Counted from the stretch's first letter, positions 42,202-53,352 are shown. The stretch is 64,000 nt of DNA from an uncultured Paracoccaceae bacterium (GCA_947501555.1 CANMWG010000002.1:692224-756223); one strand, 5' to 3'. The notes: generated from the sequence alone by a model not told the origin. Made by a program: numbers and translations.

Positions 42202-44991
42202 CTAGAAGTGGGCCGACAACGTATCGATTGGTGCCTTCTTGGGCGGGGCAAACTTTGTCAAATCAATGCCATCGACAGCGGCTATATACTCTTGCAATGT
42301 CGGGGTTCGACCAAGGATCGCTGACAAGACGACAACAGGTGTTGAAGCAAGCAGAGACTCACCCTTTTTCTCGGCAGAGTCGGCCACAACACGACCTTGG
42401 AAAAGACGGGTGGACGTCGCAAGTACGGTATCACCCTTCGCGGCCTTTTCCTGATTGCCCATGCAAAGGTTACAGCCAGGGCGCTCAAGATAGAGGATGT
42501 TTTCATAGTCGGTCCGTGCCGTGACCTTTGGTGCGGCATCGTCGAACTCAAAACCGCAGTACTTCTGCAGTATCGCCCAGTCACCTTCGTCCTTGAGCTC
42601 ATCAATGATGTTGTAAGTTGGGGCCGCCACAACAAGCGGGGCCTGAAAGACGACCTCGCCATGCTCTGCTTCCAGATTGCGCAGCATTTGTGCGACGATT
42701 TTGATGTCGCCCTTATGAACCATACAAGAACCTACAAACCCAAGATCGACCTCTTTTTCAGCCTTGTAGAAGGAAATTGGGCGGATCGTGTCGTGTGTGT
42801 AGCGCTTAGACACATCAACGTTGTTCACGTCGGGGTCTGCAATCATTGGCTCAACGATCTCATCAAGGTCGACGACGACCTCAGCGAAATATTTGGCGTT
42901 GTCGTCGGGCTGTAGCGCTGGTTTTTCACCTGACCGGATTTCCGCAATGCGTTTGTCCGCCTTTGCAATCAGACCTGCCAGCATGCCATTTTCATGCTCC
43001 ATCCCTTTGTCGATCATGATCTGAATACGTGATTTGGCCAATTCCAGTGACCCGACCAACGTGTCATCATCAGAGATGCAAACAGAGGCCTTCGCCTTCA
43101 TTTCTGCCGTCCAATCGGTGAAGGTAAAGGCCTGATCCGCCAGCAATGTCCCGATATGCACCTCGATCACGCGACCCTGAAAGACGTTGTCGCCATGTTG
43201 TTCCAGCATCTGTGCTTGCGTGGCGTGCACAACATCGCGGAAATCCATATGACCGGCCATTTTGCCTTTGAAGGTCACCTTCACAGACTCGGGGATCGGC
43301 ATTGACGCTTCGCCGGTGGCAAGTGCCAATGCAACGGTGCCAGAGTCAGCACCAAAAGCCACACCCTTTGACATACGCGTGTGGCTGTCGCCACCAATCG
43401 TCACATCCCAATCGCTGACGGTGATGTCGTTCAATACTTTGTGGATCACGTCGGTCATCGCATGGTACGCGCCCTTTGGGTCACGCCCAGTAACCAGACC
43501 AAAGTTGTTCATGAATTTCATCAATCGCGGCGTGTTTTCCTGCGCCTTGATGTCCCAAACCGATGCTGTGTGGCAGCCGGATTGATAAGCACCGTCAACC
43601 GAAGGAGAGACGGTCATTGCCGCCATGGCCTCAAGCTCTTGCATGGTCATCAGGCCGGTGGTGTCTTGCGAACCAACAATGTTCACGCCGACACGCACAT
43701 CAGAGCCCGCGTGCAGCACTTTGCCCGGCGTTGTCCCGCGCGCATTAACATTAAAGATCTTCTCAACGGCGGTCAGGCCCTGACCTTCATGGCTGATCTC
43801 TTTGGATGGTGCGAAAACCAACGGCGCCTCAACGCCAAGTGTTTCTGCGGCAAATGTCTGCAGCTTTTTACCAAAGACGATTGCATATGAACTGCCCGCC
43901 TTCATGAATTCCATCTTTTGCGGGGTAAAGGACGCGGCCATATCGACCAGTTTTTCGCCGTCTTCGCTAAAGAGAGCCTTGTCCTTGGTGTTGATGGTCA
44001 GCACGGTGCCTGTGTCGACCGAATACTTTTCTTCCAGGATCGCGTCGCCATTATTGTTCAGGATCGGGTTTCCGTCTTCGTCGACTTTCTTGACCCAGTT
44101 CTTCAGGTCCACACCGATTCCGCCGGTGACGCCAACCGTTGTCAGAAAGATTGGTGAAATTCCATTTGTACCCGCGACCACTGGTGCGAAATTGACGAAA
44201 GGAACATAGGGAGAGGCCTGTTTCCCTGTCCAAAGCGCGACGTTGTTCACGCCAGACATCCGGGATGAGCCGACGCCCATGGTGCCCTTTTCCGCTATCA
44301 GCATGACCCGCTTGTCCGGGTGCTGCAGCTTTAGCTCTTCGATATGCTGCTGTGCCTTTTCATCGATCAGACATTTGCCGTGAAGCTCACGGTCAGCGCG
44401 CGAATGCGCTTGGTTGCCCGGTGACAGAAGGTCGGTTGAAATATCGCCTTCCGCTGCAACAAATGTGACAACTTTCACTTCTTCTTCGATGTCGGGCAGC
44501 TTGGTAAAGAACTCCGCCTGCAGATAACTCTTGATAATGTCCGTGGCCACGGCGTTCCCAGACTCGTGGGCGTCTTTCAGGCGGTTTGTATCCGCTTCAT
44601 AAAGGAACACCTGCGTCTTCAGGACATCCGCGGCTTGCTGTGCGATCTCGGGGTTTTCACCAAGCGCGAGATCGATCAGGGCCTCAACTGATGGGCCGCC
44701 TTTCATGTGCGAAAGCAACTCAAACGCAAAGGCCGGCGTGATCTCGGGTACTTCGGCCTGACCCAGAATGATTTCTTTCAGAAATTGCGCTTTTGCGCCT
44801 GCGGCACTGGTCGTGCCAGGCAGTGTGTTATAGATGAAGTAATGCAACGAGTCCTTGCGGTGCGCGTGGCCTGTTTCTCTTATCTGCGCGATGATCTCTT
44901 TGGTCAAAGCAGCGTCATCGATTGGTTTTGGGCTCAAACCATCATTTTTGCGGGCTTCGATCTCTGCAAGGTAGTCGTTATACAAGTTCAT
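42202..44991 (-). CDS. acnB: Bifunctional aconitate hydratase 2 / 2-methylisocitrate dehydratase AcnB
   Basis: Citric-acid-cycle aconitase of 929 residues with a [4Fe-4S] cluster. The three cluster cysteines are visible in FVGSCMVHKG and RPGCNLCMGNQ. The N-terminal helical HEAT-like domain, specific to AcnB, starts MNLYNDYLAEIEARK. I chose the ATG at 44991, with AGGA 8 bases upstream. The open frame continues to 45123 but includes promoter sequence. It is longer than the 865 residues of E. coli AcnB. Monocistronic and convergent with tonB. Confidence 0.95.
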   Translation of the reverse strand: MNLYNDYLAEIEARKNDGLSPKPIDDAALTKEIIAQIRETGHAHRKDSLHYFIYNTLPGTTSAAGAKAQFLKEIILGQAEVPEITPAFAFELLSHMKGGPSVEALIDLALGENPEIAQQAADVLKTQVFLYEADTNRLKDAHESGNAVATDIIKSYLQAEFFTKLPDIEEEVKVVTFVAAEGDISTDLLSPGNQAHSRADRELHGKCLIDEKAQQHIEELKLQHPDKRVMLIAEKGTMGVGSSRMSGVNNVALWTGKQASPYVPFVNFAPVVAGTNGISPIFLTTVGVTGGIGVDLKNWVKKVDEDGNPILNNNGDAILEEKYSVDTGTVLTINTKDKALFSEDGEKLVDMAASFTPQKMEFMKAGSSYAIVFGKKLQTFAAETLGVEAPLVFAPSKEISHEGQGLTAVEKIFNVNARGTTPGKVLHAGSDVRVGVNIVGSQDTTGLMTMQELEAMAAMTVSPSVDGAYQSGCHTASVWDIKAQENTPRLMKFMNNFGLVTGRDPKGAYHAMTDVIHKVLNDITVSDWDVTIGGDSHTRMSKGVAFGADSGTVALALATGEASMPIPESVKVTFKGKMAGHMDFRDVVHATQAQMLEQHGDNVFQGRVIEVHIGTLLADQAFTFTDWTAEMKAKASVCISDDDTLVGSLELAKSRIQIMIDKGMEHENGMLAGLIAKADKRIAEIRSGEKPALQPDDNAKYFAEVVVDLDEIVEPMIADPDVNNVDVSKRYTHDTIRPISFYKAEKEVDLGFVGSCMVHKGDIKIVAQMLRNLEAEHGEVVFQAPLVVAAPTYNIIDELKDEGDWAILQKYCGFEFDDAAPKVTARTDYENILYLERPGCNLCMGNQEKAAKGDTVLATSTRLFQGRVVADSAEKKGESLLASTPVVVLSAILGRTPTLQEYIAAVDGIDLTKFAPPKKAPIDTLSAHF

Positions 44992-45204
44992 TGGCCATCC
45001 TGACATGTCATGTTGGGTGCTCGGAAGCGGTAAATAGGGTGCAAACCATCGTCCCCCTCTATTTGTATGCGGCGGTATACCAAAAAATGAGTCGTTGCAA
45101 CGGCCCAAATCTGACAGTTTCAACAGATGTTATGACAAGTTCGAATGAACGCGGCGTCAATGGGAATAAGAAACCGCTGCCAATAATGAGAGAAAGCCCC
45201 TAGT

Positions 45205-45717
45205 TTGTTACACTCTGAAAATAGAAACCGGATCACCCTTGTTCTTGCAGGCTTGGCGTTTCTGTCGGGATGCGGTTCATCATCCACATCATCACCCCCC
45301 GCAACCGATCTCGACTGTATGGCGCGGGCGATGTATTTTGAATCGATCCGGTCAAGCCGTGACGGGATGATCGCTGTGGGCAGCGTGGTCATGAACCGTG
45401 TTGAATCGGACGCTTTTCCGAACACGATATGCGGGGTTGTCAGTCAGGAAAACCAGTTCGCGCCCGGTGTGATGACACGGGACATGAATAGCAGCGGAAC
45501 CCCGCTTGCACAGGCGGCGGCATTGGCGGTCTACAACGGGGAACGGCATCCCGATATCGCCAATGCGCAATTCTTCCATGCAGCCTGGTATGAGGCCAAT
45601 TTCAACAACATCCACTATGTGCTGACGACGGGCGGAAACGCGTTTTATGAAAAACGAAGACCCGAGGATGTCACAGCGCGCGTGCCATTACCGCCGACCG
45701 AGGGTATAACTGGCTAG
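45205..45717 (+). CDS. SleB/CwlJ-type cell-wall hydrolase lipoprotein
   Basis: Lipoprotein of 170 residues. The lipobox LSGC lies at about residues 20-23 after a hydrophobic stretch. The hydrolase-2 domain reads CMARAMYFESIRSSRDGMIAVGSVVMNRV, with the catalytic-type Glu in YFES, and ENQFAPG. It should cleave peptidoglycan from the envelope side. The start is TTG at 45205, since no ATG precedes the signal sequence in frame. It is divergent from acnB across about 210 bases. Confidence 0.83.
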   Translation: MLHSENRNRITLVLAGLAFLSGCGSSSTSSPPATDLDCMARAMYFESIRSSRDGMIAVGSVVMNRVESDAFPNTICGVVSQENQFAPGVMTRDMNSSGTPLAQAAALAVYNGERHPDIANAQFFHAAWYEANFNNIHYVLTTGGNAFYEKRRPEDVTARVPLPPTEGITG

Positions 45718-45786
45718 AGGGGTATTTGAATTGGCGGTTGCTGCGTTGCGGCACGCGGTCCATGATGGGATCAAGGAGCCAATTCA

Positions 45787-48700
45787 ATGTCAATCACCGC
45801 AAGCATCTACCATCTAACACATTACAAATACGACAGACCTGTCACTCTTGGTCCTCAGTCGATCCGCCTGCGGCCCGCGCCACATTCGCGCACGCGTGTG
45901 ATATCGCACAGTCTTAAGGTCTCGCCTGCGGGGCATTTTGTGAACCATCAGCAAGACCCCTACGGCAACTGGCTTGCTCGGTTTGTTTTTCCCGAACCCG
46001 TGCGCGAATTCAAGATTGAGGTCGATCTAGTGGCGGATATGTCCGTCTACAATCCCTTCGATTTCTTTGTTGAAGATGGGGTAAAATCCTACCCGTTCAC
46101 CTATGACGACGACATCGCCCCGGACCTGAGTATCTATTTGAACACCGACCCCGTGGGCCCGCTTTTGCAAAAATTCATGGCGTCGATCTCGCGGGAACCA
46201 GCGGTTACGATCGATTTTCTGGTGATGCTGAACAGCCGGTTGGCCAATGAGATCAACTATGAAATCCGGATGGAACCCGGGGTGCAAACGGCGGAAGAGA
46301 CATTGGGGCGCGTCGCGGGATCGTGCCGCGACACCAGTTGGCTGCTGGTGCAAGTCTTGCGCAACCTTGGCCTCGCCGCGCGGTTTGTCTCTGGCTACTT
46401 GATCCAACTAAAACCCGATCTGGTGGCCTTGGACGGGCCTGCGGGCACGGATAAAGACTTCACCGACCTGCACGCTTGGGTCGAAGTGTATCTGCCCGGC
46501 GCAGGCTGGGTCGGGCTTGACCCGACGTCGGGGCTGCTGGCAGGCGAAAGCCATATCCCTCTGGCCGCAACACCACATTACCGGCACGCAGCGCCGATTT
46601 CCGGGGTGGCCAGTGCAGCTGATGTGGATTTCTCGTTTGATATGCAGGTGACGCGGACTGCCGAGCATCCGCGCATCACTAAACCCTTCTCCGATGATGC
46701 CTGGGATGCTCTGAACGCCCTTGGAAAATCCGTGGACAAACGTCTGGCAGACGGCGACGTCCGCCTAACCATGGGCGGTGAGCCGACATTCGTCTCAATC
46801 GATGATTTTGAAAGTGCGGAATGGAATTCTGATGCGGTTGGGCCAACCAAACGCGGGCTCGCAGATCAGCTGATGCGGCGCTTGCAGGGCAAATTCTCAA
46901 CCGGCGGGCTGCTGCACTACGGTCAGGGCAAATGGTATCCCGGTGAAACGTTGCCGCGCTGGACCTTCTCGCTTTATTGGCGCAAAGACGGCCACCCGAT
47001 TTGGCATGATCCCGATCTTTTGGCCAAAGAAGACACACAAGAAGACGTCGGGCCTGACGATGCACAGGCGTTGCTGGGGGCCATTGCGACCAACCTTGAA
47101 GTGCCCCGCGAAAACGTTTTGCCCGCGTTTGAGGACCCCGCCGAGTGGATCATCAAAGAAGGGAACTTGCCCGCCAATGTGACCCCGGAAAACTCAAAAC
47201 TCGCGGATGCCGAAGAACGGGCGCGGATCGCGCGCGTGTTCGAACGCGGGCTCACGACACCGGCTGGCTATGTTTTGCCAGTACAGCGCTGGCAGGCGCG
47301 CGCATCAAGCCGGTGGATGTCTGAAGTCTGGGAATTACGCCGGGGCAAAGTGTTCCTCGTCGCAGGCGACAGCCCTGTTGGGTATCGGCTACCATTGGGA
47401 ACCTTGCCGTATATCCCCGAAAGCGATTACCCGTTCATCAACCCGCAAGACCCAACCGAACCACGCGAACCTCTGCCGGAACCACCAGCGCCGGATCAGC
47501 ATGTCGCCCAGCGCACGCAAGGCAGCGCGGCGCAAGAACAGGTTGAACAAACCCTGGGCGATCTCAGCGGGCGGGTCCGTACCGCCATTTCGGTTGAACC
47601 GCGTGACGGGCGGCTTTGCGTCTTCATGCCTCCGGTTGAGACGCTCGAGGATTATCTGGAACTGATCGCGGCCGTCGAAGCTGCGGCCAAGTCCATTGGC
47701 CATAAGGTGCTCATCGAAGGCTACGCGCCGCCGCACGACCCAAGGGTCGAGGTAATGCGGATCGCCCCTGATCCGGGCGTGATTGAGGTGAATATCCACC
47801 CAGCGGCCAACTGGGACGCCTGCGTGCACACGACCGAGACTGTCTATGAAGAGGCCCGGCAATGCCGCCTTGGGACCGATAAGTTCATGACCGATGGGCG
47901 CCACACCGGCACAGGTGGGGGCAACCACGTGGTTGTGGGCGGGGCCACGCCAGCCGATAGCCCCTTCTTGCGCCGACCTGACCTGCTGAAAAGCCTGATC
48001 CTGTTTTGGCAACGTCACCCCAGCCTGTCTTACCTGTTCGCGGGGACCTTTGTGGGGCCCACGTCTCAGGCGCCACGGATCGATGAAGCACGCCATGACG
48101 GACTTTATGAGCTTGAAATCGCACTCGATCAAATCTGGCCGCCTACCGACGACACCGCACCTCCGCCGTGGCTCGTTGACCGGCTGCTGCGCAACGCGCT
48201 GATCGACGTCACCGGCAATACGCATCGTACCGAGATTTGCATCGATAAGCTCTTCTCGCCCGATGGGCCGACCGGACGGCTGGGGCTGGTCGAATTTCGC
48301 GGGTTTGAAATGCCGCCGAACCCAAGGATGAGCCTTGCACAGCAATTGCTTTTGCGTGCGATCATTGCGCGCTGCTGGGAAAGCCCGATCAGCGGCAACC
48401 TGTCCCGTTGGGGGACAACGCTGCACGACCGGTTTATGTTGCCCGCATTCATCTGGGAAGACTTCCTTGATGTGCTGGCAGACCTACGGGTGCACGATAT
48501 GGCCTTTGATCCAGATTGGTTCAAAGCCCAGTCCGAGTTCCGGTTCCCTTTCTGCGGCGAAGTCACTTACGAAGGCATCACGCTAGAACTGCGCCAAGCG
48601 CTTGAGCCGTGGCATGTCATGGGCGAAACCGGCGCAATCGGCGGCACGGTCCGCTATACCGACAGCTCATCTGAACGGCTTCAGGTCACGCTGACGGGGG

Positions 48701-49092
48701 CCAATCCAGATCGCTACATCGTCACAGCAAACCGGCGGCAAGTGCCGCTGACGGCGACAGCAACCAACGGCACACGGGTCGGTGGGGTGCGCTATAAGGC
48801 CTGGAAACCTGCAATGTCCCTGCATCCGGTACTGGAAGTGGATGCGCCTTTGACGTTTGACATCTTTGATACATGGACAGGCAAATCGCTCGGCGGGTGC
48901 CGCTATCATGTGGCCCACCCCGGCGGGCGAAACTTTGACACCTTCCCCGTGAATGGAAACGAGGCCGAAGCACGGCGGCTCAGCCGGTTTGAGAAAATGG
49001 GGCACAGCGTAGGAACCCAGCCACCAACGCCAGAACGGACACATCCGGAGTTCCCCATGACGTTGGATTTGCGGCGCAGAGCAGGTTTGTAA
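45787..49092 (+). CDS. Transglutaminase-like protein fused to DUF2126
   Basis: Large cytoplasmic protein of 1101 residues. Residues 1-280 are a bacterial transglutaminase-like peptidase/amidase, with the Cys in [11 protein letters not shown], the His in [10 protein letters not shown] and the Asp in GLDPTSG. Residues about 300-1090 are DUF2126, of unknown activity. Start at ATG 45787 after AAGGAG. It is the first gene of a three-gene unit (transglutaminase-DUF2126, ATP-grasp/alpha-E, transglutaminase) with 3-base spacing. This set regularly accompanies the Anbu protease, found at 53353-54087. It is thought to make or trim peptide bonds on a peptide or protein substrate. Confidence 0.9.
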   Translation: MSITASIYHLTHYKYDRPVTLGPQSIRLRPAPHSRTRVISHSLKVSPAGHFVNHQQDPYGNWLARFVFPEPVREFKIEVDLVADMSVYNPFDFFVEDGVKSYPFTYDDDIAPDLSIYLNTDPVGPLLQKFMASISREPAVTIDFLVMLNSRLANEINYEIRMEPGVQTAEETLGRVAGSCRDTSWLLVQVLRNLGLAARFVSGYLIQLKPDLVALDGPAGTDKDFTDLHAWVEVYLPGAGWVGLDPTSGLLAGESHIPLAATPHYRHAAPISGVASAADVDFSFDMQVTRTAEHPRITKPFSDDAWDALNALGKSVDKRLADGDVRLTMGGEPTFVSIDDFESAEWNSDAVGPTKRGLADQLMRRLQGKFSTGGLLHYGQGKWYPGETLPRWTFSLYWRKDGHPIWHDPDLLAKEDTQEDVGPDDAQALLGAIATNLEVPRENVLPAFEDPAEWIIKEGNLPANVTPENSKLADAEERARIARVFERGLTTPAGYVLPVQRWQARASSRWMSEVWELRRGKVFLVAGDSPVGYRLPLGTLPYIPESDYPFINPQDPTEPREPLPEPPAPDQHVAQRTQGSAAQEQVEQTLGDLSGRVRTAISVEPRDGRLCVFMPPVETLEDYLELIAAVEAAAKSIGHKVLIEGYAPPHDPRVEVMRIAPDPGVIEVNIHPAANWDACVHTTETVYEEARQCRLGTDKFMTDGRHTGTGGGNHVVVGGATPADSPFLRRPDLLKSLILFWQRHPSLSYLFAGTFVGPTSQAPRIDEARHDGLYELEIALDQIWPPTDDTAPPPWLVDRLLRNALIDVTGNTHRTEICIDKLFSPDGPTGRLGLVEFRGFEMPPNPRMSLAQQLLLRAIIARCWESPISGNLSRWGTTLHDRFMLPAFIWEDFLDVLADLRVHDMAFDPDWFKAQSEFRFPFCGEVTYEGITLELRQALEPWHVMGETGAIGGTVRYTDSSSERLQVTLTGANPDRYIVTANRRQVPLTATATNGTRVGGVRYKAWKPAMSLHPVLEVDAPLTFDIFDTWTGKSLGGCRYHVAHPGGRNFDTFPVNGNEAEARRLSRFEKMGHSVGTQPPTPERTHPEFPMTLDLRRRAGL

Positions 49093-49095
49093 ATC

Positions 49096-51516
49096 ATGCA
49101 AACGCCACAACCGTCTTGGTCAAGCGGGGCACATCAGGCGTTGCTGGGGGCCTACCATGGACAAGGCGGCAACCAGCCCCCGCAGAACGACGAAATGCTG
49201 GCCCCGGACGGGACGGTCAAATCTGTCTGGGGATCGTTTTTTGAACACCTGAGCAACCTGTCACCAGAGGACTTGTCCGACCGGTTTTCGCGTGGGGACC
49301 AATACCTGCGGGATGCAGGGGTGCTTTACCGGCAATACGACGAAACCTTATCAACCGAACGGGAATGGCCGCTCAGCCATATCCCGGTGATCATTGGCGA
49401 AGACGAATGGGAACAGATTTCCGAGGGGCTGATCGAACGGGCGGACCTGCTGGAATACATCTTGGCGGACTTTTATGGCGACAACACGCTGATTGAGACG
49501 GGGCAACTGCCCGCCCAATTGCTCAGCCAAAACCCGGCGTGGCTGCGGCCTTTGGTGGGGATGGCGCGGCAAGGGGCGGACCTGCTGAATACGCTGTCCT
49601 TCGAAATCGGGCGTGGGCCGGATGGGAAATGGTGGGTGATCAGCGATCTGATTGAGGCCCCCTCGACCGCAGGCTTCGCCATTGAAAACCGTATTGCCAT
49701 GGGCCGGGTTTTCCCGAATTTCTTTGCGGGGGCGAATATCTACCGTTTGGCCGGTTATTTTCAAGCGTTTCAGCAAAGGCTGATGGACATCAAAGGGCGC
49801 AGCGCAGGTGAAGTGGCTTTGCTCTCCCCCGGCCCGATGAACCAAAACTACGCCGAACACGCTTATATTGCGCGGTATCTGGGGCTACTCTTGGTCGAGG
49901 GCGAAGACCTGATTGTGCAAGACGGAAAAGCCATGGTGCGCACAGTGGGGGGGCTAAACCCGATCAGCCTGCTGTGGAACCGTTTGCCAAGTGCCATGTT
50001 CGACCCGCTGGAACTGGAAAGCAATTCCATGCTCGGGGCGGCCGGGTTGGTACAGGCGATCCGCGATGGGACGCTCAGGACGGTAAACATGGTTGGTGCG
50101 GGGGTGCTCGAAACCCGTGCGCTCATGGCATTCTTACCCAAAATCGCGCGTGCGCGCCTGGGACACGGGCTAAAACTGCCCAATATTGCGACCTGGTGGT
50201 GTGGGCAAGACAGCCAACGCGAACATGTGATCAGCCACAGTGCCGGGATGATGGTGGGCGATGCCTTCTCAACCGTGCCGCTGATGGCAGACCCGCGCAC
50301 GACGGCCTTTGACAATGCCACTGACGGACCCGATGCCGGGCAACTGGCCAACTTGTTGCGCACCCAAGGGCATACGCTTGTGGGGCAAGAGGCCGTCACC
50401 CTGTCGACCACACCGATGTGGGATGGGGCACGGCTGGTACCGCGCCCGATGTGTATCCGAATATCGATGGGGCGGACGGAAAACGGCTGGGCGGTGATGC
50501 CGGGTGGATACGCCCGGATCAGCGCCGGTGACGACGCCAAAGCGCTGGCCATGCAACGGGGCGGCAAGGTGGCCGATGTCTGGGTGACCAGCACCAAACG
50601 GGTCGACACCCCCAGCTTGCTTTCTGTACCCAAAAACGCAGAAACGCAAAGCCCCAGCCATGCGCTCTTACCCAGCCGGGCGGCGGATAATCTGTTCTGG
50701 TTGGGGCGCTATGTGGAACGCGCGGAACAGCAGATGCGGATATTCAGGGCCTATTTTGCGCGCATCTCTGACGGGGCGGATCATAGCGATATGATGCCGA
50801 CCTTCATGCGCGATCACCTGATGCAAGGGGTCGCAGCTGACGCTGCCGCCATCGCCGCACGTTTTGGAGATCCCCTTGGGTTGGCACTGCAATCGGCCTC
50901 GCGGATCAGCGATCGGTTCTCGCCCGATGGCATGATGGCACTCAGGGGATTGGTGACAGACGCAAAGGCGCTGGATCACATGTTTGTCCCACCCGAAGAT
51001 ATCCCGCTGCAAGTCAGCCGCTTGTTGCGGCAGATCACCGGGTTTGCCGGTCTTGTGCATGAAAACATGTACCGCTCTGACGGCTGGCGGTTCCTCAGCA
51101 TCGGGATCTCGCTTGAGCGGGCATCGAACATGTGTGACTTGCTGGCGGCCTGTCTGGCGGCAGATCCGGCCAGCGGGGCGCTGGATCTGGCGCTGGAAAT
51201 CGGGGATAGCGTCGTTTCACATCGCACGCGGTTCCAGATTGCAGCCAATAGCAACTCAGTGGTGGATCTGTTGGCGCTCGATGGGCAAAACCCGCGCTCA
51301 GTGCGCTATCACGTGACGCGCAGCAAGGGCCACATCGCTAACCTGCCAACACGGCATGATGACCACAACATGAGCCAAGTTGCAAAGCAGGTTCTATTGC
51401 TGGAAACACAACTGGCCAACGAGGAACCCGCCGCCATGACACCCAAGGTGCTGATGCAAATCAAGCAGGACATCTGGGCCACATCTGACACGTTAAACGC
51501 CTACCATCTGGCCTGA
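49096..51516 (+). CDS. Circularly permuted ATP-grasp ligase fused to alpha-E domain
   Basis: Cytoplasmic protein of 806 residues that joins two usually separate genes. About residues 1-500 are a circularly permuted type-2 ATP-grasp (DUF404/407), with segments such as VLYRQYDETLSTEREWPLS and PGPMNQNYAEHAYIARYLG. Residues about 515-800 are an alpha-E (DUF403) helical domain starting LPSRAADNLFWLGRYVERAE. The predicted reaction is ATP-driven amide-bond formation. It lies between two transglutaminase genes with 3-base gaps, so the three are probably translated together. The substrate is unknown. Confidence 0.9.
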   Translation: MQTPQPSWSSGAHQALLGAYHGQGGNQPPQNDEMLAPDGTVKSVWGSFFEHLSNLSPEDLSDRFSRGDQYLRDAGVLYRQYDETLSTEREWPLSHIPVIIGEDEWEQISEGLIERADLLEYILADFYGDNTLIETGQLPAQLLSQNPAWLRPLVGMARQGADLLNTLSFEIGRGPDGKWWVISDLIEAPSTAGFAIENRIAMGRVFPNFFAGANIYRLAGYFQAFQQRLMDIKGRSAGEVALLSPGPMNQNYAEHAYIARYLGLLLVEGEDLIVQDGKAMVRTVGGLNPISLLWNRLPSAMFDPLELESNSMLGAAGLVQAIRDGTLRTVNMVGAGVLETRALMAFLPKIARARLGHGLKLPNIATWWCGQDSQREHVISHSAGMMVGDAFSTVPLMADPRTTAFDNATDGPDAGQLANLLRTQGHTLVGQEAVTLSTTPMWDGARLVPRPMCIRISMGRTENGWAVMPGGYARISAGDDAKALAMQRGGKVADVWVTSTKRVDTPSLLSVPKNAETQSPSHALLPSRAADNLFWLGRYVERAEQQMRIFRAYFARISDGADHSDMMPTFMRDHLMQGVAADAAAIAARFGDPLGLALQSASRISDRFSPDGMMALRGLVTDAKALDHMFVPPEDIPLQVSRLLRQITGFAGLVHENMYRSDGWRFLSIGISLERASNMCDLLAACLAADPASGALDLALEIGDSVVSHRTRFQIAANSNSVVDLLALDGQNPRSVRYHVTRSKGHIANLPTRHDDHNMSQVAKQVLLLETQLANEEPAAMTPKVLMQIKQDIWATSDTLNAYHLA

Positions 51517-51519
51517 CCG

Positions 51520-52398
51520 ATGATCTACGCCATCCGCCTGACCATCGCGCATTTCTACGAACAGCCTGCAGCGAACAGCCGGCATTTGATCCGCGTTCTG
51601 CCCAGCACGCTGCCAAATCGGCAAGACCTGATGGCGCATCGGCTTGAGATATCGCCCGAGCCTGATGCCCGCTCCGAGGGGATCGATTTTTTTGGCAATA
51701 AGACCTCCTCCTGTGCACATCGGGATCAGCATCGGGATATGGCGATCCGGTTGTCATGCCATGTGCAGATGCACCCACGCGCGCCGTGGCGAGACATGTC
51801 GCCTGGCGTCACCCAGCTGCGTACAATCCATCAGAATTTGCGCGACCTTGGACCCAGCTCACCGCTGCATTTTCTGGGACCAACTGGGCGCTTGCCGCCG
51901 GATCGGGCGATTTGCGACTTTGCACAAGATCTGTTCGATCCAACCAGTACGACAGCGGGCAATGTGATCCGGATCGGCAAGGCGATACATGACGCCATGA
52001 CCTTCGATGCCACGGCAACCACCGTCGATACCGATGCGGCTGAGGCATTTCGGCTGCGGCGGGGGGTCTGCCAGGATTTCAGCCACATCATGATCATCGG
52101 GCTGCAGGCCTTGGGCATTCCGGCAGGCTATGTCAGCGGGTACCTACGGACACTGCCACCACCGGGCGGGGTGAAACTGGAAGGGGCGGATGCGATGCAT
52201 GCATGGGTGCGGGCATGGTGCGGGCCGGACCAAGGGTGGATCGAATATGACCCAACCAATGCCACGCTTGTGGGCACAGATCATATCGTCGCTGGCTATG
52301 GGCGGGACTATTCAGATGTGTCGCCTGTGCGGGGGCACCTCAGATCAGCGGGCGGGCAAAAGAACACGCAGGCGGTGGATGTGACAATTGCAGGGTAG
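51520..52398 (+). CDS. Transglutaminase-like protein (second in Anbu-type cluster)
   Basis: 292 residues. An N-terminal beta domain (about 1-150) is followed by the transglutaminase core: RRGVCQDFSHIMI holds the Cys, MHAWVRAW the His and GWIEYDPTN the Asp. It starts 3 bases after the ATP-grasp/alpha-E stop. It probably has amidase or peptidase activity against the product of the ligase. No signal peptide. Confidence 0.9.
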   Translation: MIYAIRLTIAHFYEQPAANSRHLIRVLPSTLPNRQDLMAHRLEISPEPDARSEGIDFFGNKTSSCAHRDQHRDMAIRLSCHVQMHPRAPWRDMSPGVTQLRTIHQNLRDLGPSSPLHFLGPTGRLPPDRAICDFAQDLFDPTSTTAGNVIRIGKAIHDAMTFDATATTVDTDAAEAFRLRRGVCQDFSHIMIIGLQALGIPAGYVSGYLRTLPPPGGVKLEGADAMHAWVRAWCGPDQGWIEYDPTNATLVGTDHIVAGYGRDYSDVSPVRGHLRSAGGQKNTQAVDVTIAG

Positions 52399-52586
52399 CT
52401 CACGTGATTTGGTGGTGGTCGTATCGGCTGCGTGACGACAAATTTACTCCCGCGCTTCAAACAAGCTTAATAGGGCTGCATCCGATTGTGATGGGGTTGC
52501 TGGAAGCGTAGACGTTAGAGAAGATGGGTGCGCTCAAGAGCGGCATGCCACCTGCTGCAGAAAAATCAGAGAATTAGGAGATTTAC

Positions 52587-53240
52587 ATGGCCTATTTCAT
52601 CGCTGGCGGTGTGCAAAGCGAAGAATACAAAAAGAAGTACGAGGGCGAATTTGAAGATTCTCTGTTTACTATTCTGGACGGTGATTACCGCAAACTACGT
52701 GTCGCTGATCCCATACAGGATGATGGATGCATAATTCGCGAGACTAGTCACAATGTCGGTCGCCCCATGTTGCCCGACAACATGCCGACAAAGATGAAGC
52801 GTGAACCCCATTCGCTAGCGAAATTGCCTTTGCTAGACATCATGAGCTTTTTGGGAACTGGGTTGCTGGTTTGTGAACGTTTCAAGGACCTCTTGGAAGA
52901 GTTGGAACCAAGCGTTCATCAGTTTTGGCCGATTGAGATACTCATCAACGATGAGGTGGTCGCGCTGCGTTATTGGTTCATCGCATGCAATCGGATCTCG
53001 ACGCTAAGCCAGACGCACTGTTTCCCGCCCGTTGACCCATTCGGGGTGTGGAAGCCCAGTCCGCTGGGTGAGCGAGAGAATGATCGGCTCGTTTTTTCGA
53101 CCGAGGCAATTGGATTCCATCATGCGTGGGTGGACAAATTTCAACCTCAAAGTAACCGGTTATTTTCAAATACGTTCGGTGACCGCCTGAAGGAACTAAA
53201 CCTCACCGGATTGAAGATGCACCAATTTGACGAGGCCTAG
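52587..53240 (+). CDS. Imm11-family (DUF1629-type) putative immunity protein, orphan
   Basis: Cytoplasmic protein of 217 residues with the family-typical segment LLVCERFKDLLEELEPSVHQFWPIEI around residues 95-120. Imm11 proteins neutralise nuclease-type effectors of polymorphic toxin systems. No toxin gene, Rhs, or secretion-system gene is visible in the window, so it appears to be an orphan. Composition is less GC-rich in wobble positions than its neighbours, suggesting recent arrival. A ribosome site (GGAG) is 6 bases upstream. It lies between the transglutaminase operon and convergent Anbu. Confidence 0.65.
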   Translation: MAYFIAGGVQSEEYKKKYEGEFEDSLFTILDGDYRKLRVADPIQDDGCIIRETSHNVGRPMLPDNMPTKMKREPHSLAKLPLLDIMSFLGTGLLVCERFKDLLEELEPSVHQFWPIEILINDEVVALRYWFIACNRISTLSQTHCFPPVDPFGVWKPSPLGERENDRLVFSTEAIGFHHAWVDKFQPQSNRLFSNTFGDRLKELNLTGLKMHQFDEA

Positions 53241-53270
53241 CGGTCTCTTCATCGGGCATTCGAAATAGCA

Positions 53271-53302
53271 AACGTAGGGTGGGTGAAACCCACGCGTCCC
53301 GT
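53271..53302. repeat. Small hairpin repeat after the Imm11 gene
   Basis: GTGGGT (53279-53284) and ACCCAC (53288-53293) around GAA, within CGTAGGGTGGGTG. Similar short palindromes are dispersed in many bacterial genomes. It may be a terminator for the immunity gene. No second copy was seen in the window. Confidence 0.4.
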
Positions 53303-53319
53303 GATCAGATCAAAGGCGG

Positions 53320-53352
53320 TGTAAAAAAAGCAAAAACCAAAACGCCTTTGGT
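53320..53352 (-). terminator. Intrinsic terminator of the Anbu gene
   Basis: Directly after the stop, on the leftward strand, ACCAAA and TTTGGT form a 6-bp stem around GGCGT, followed by T-runs of 3 or more and then 7. Confidence 0.65.

Noticed and set aside
43381..43890. Rightward open frames opposite acnB
   Set aside because: acnB is unambiguous on the other strand; these frames carry no recognisable protein.
47389..48426. Long antisense open frame of 345 codons within the transglutaminase-DUF2126 gene
   Set aside because: It is a shadow of a high-GC gene with a well-conserved product; its translation is rich in Arg, Gly and Pro and has no recognisable domain.
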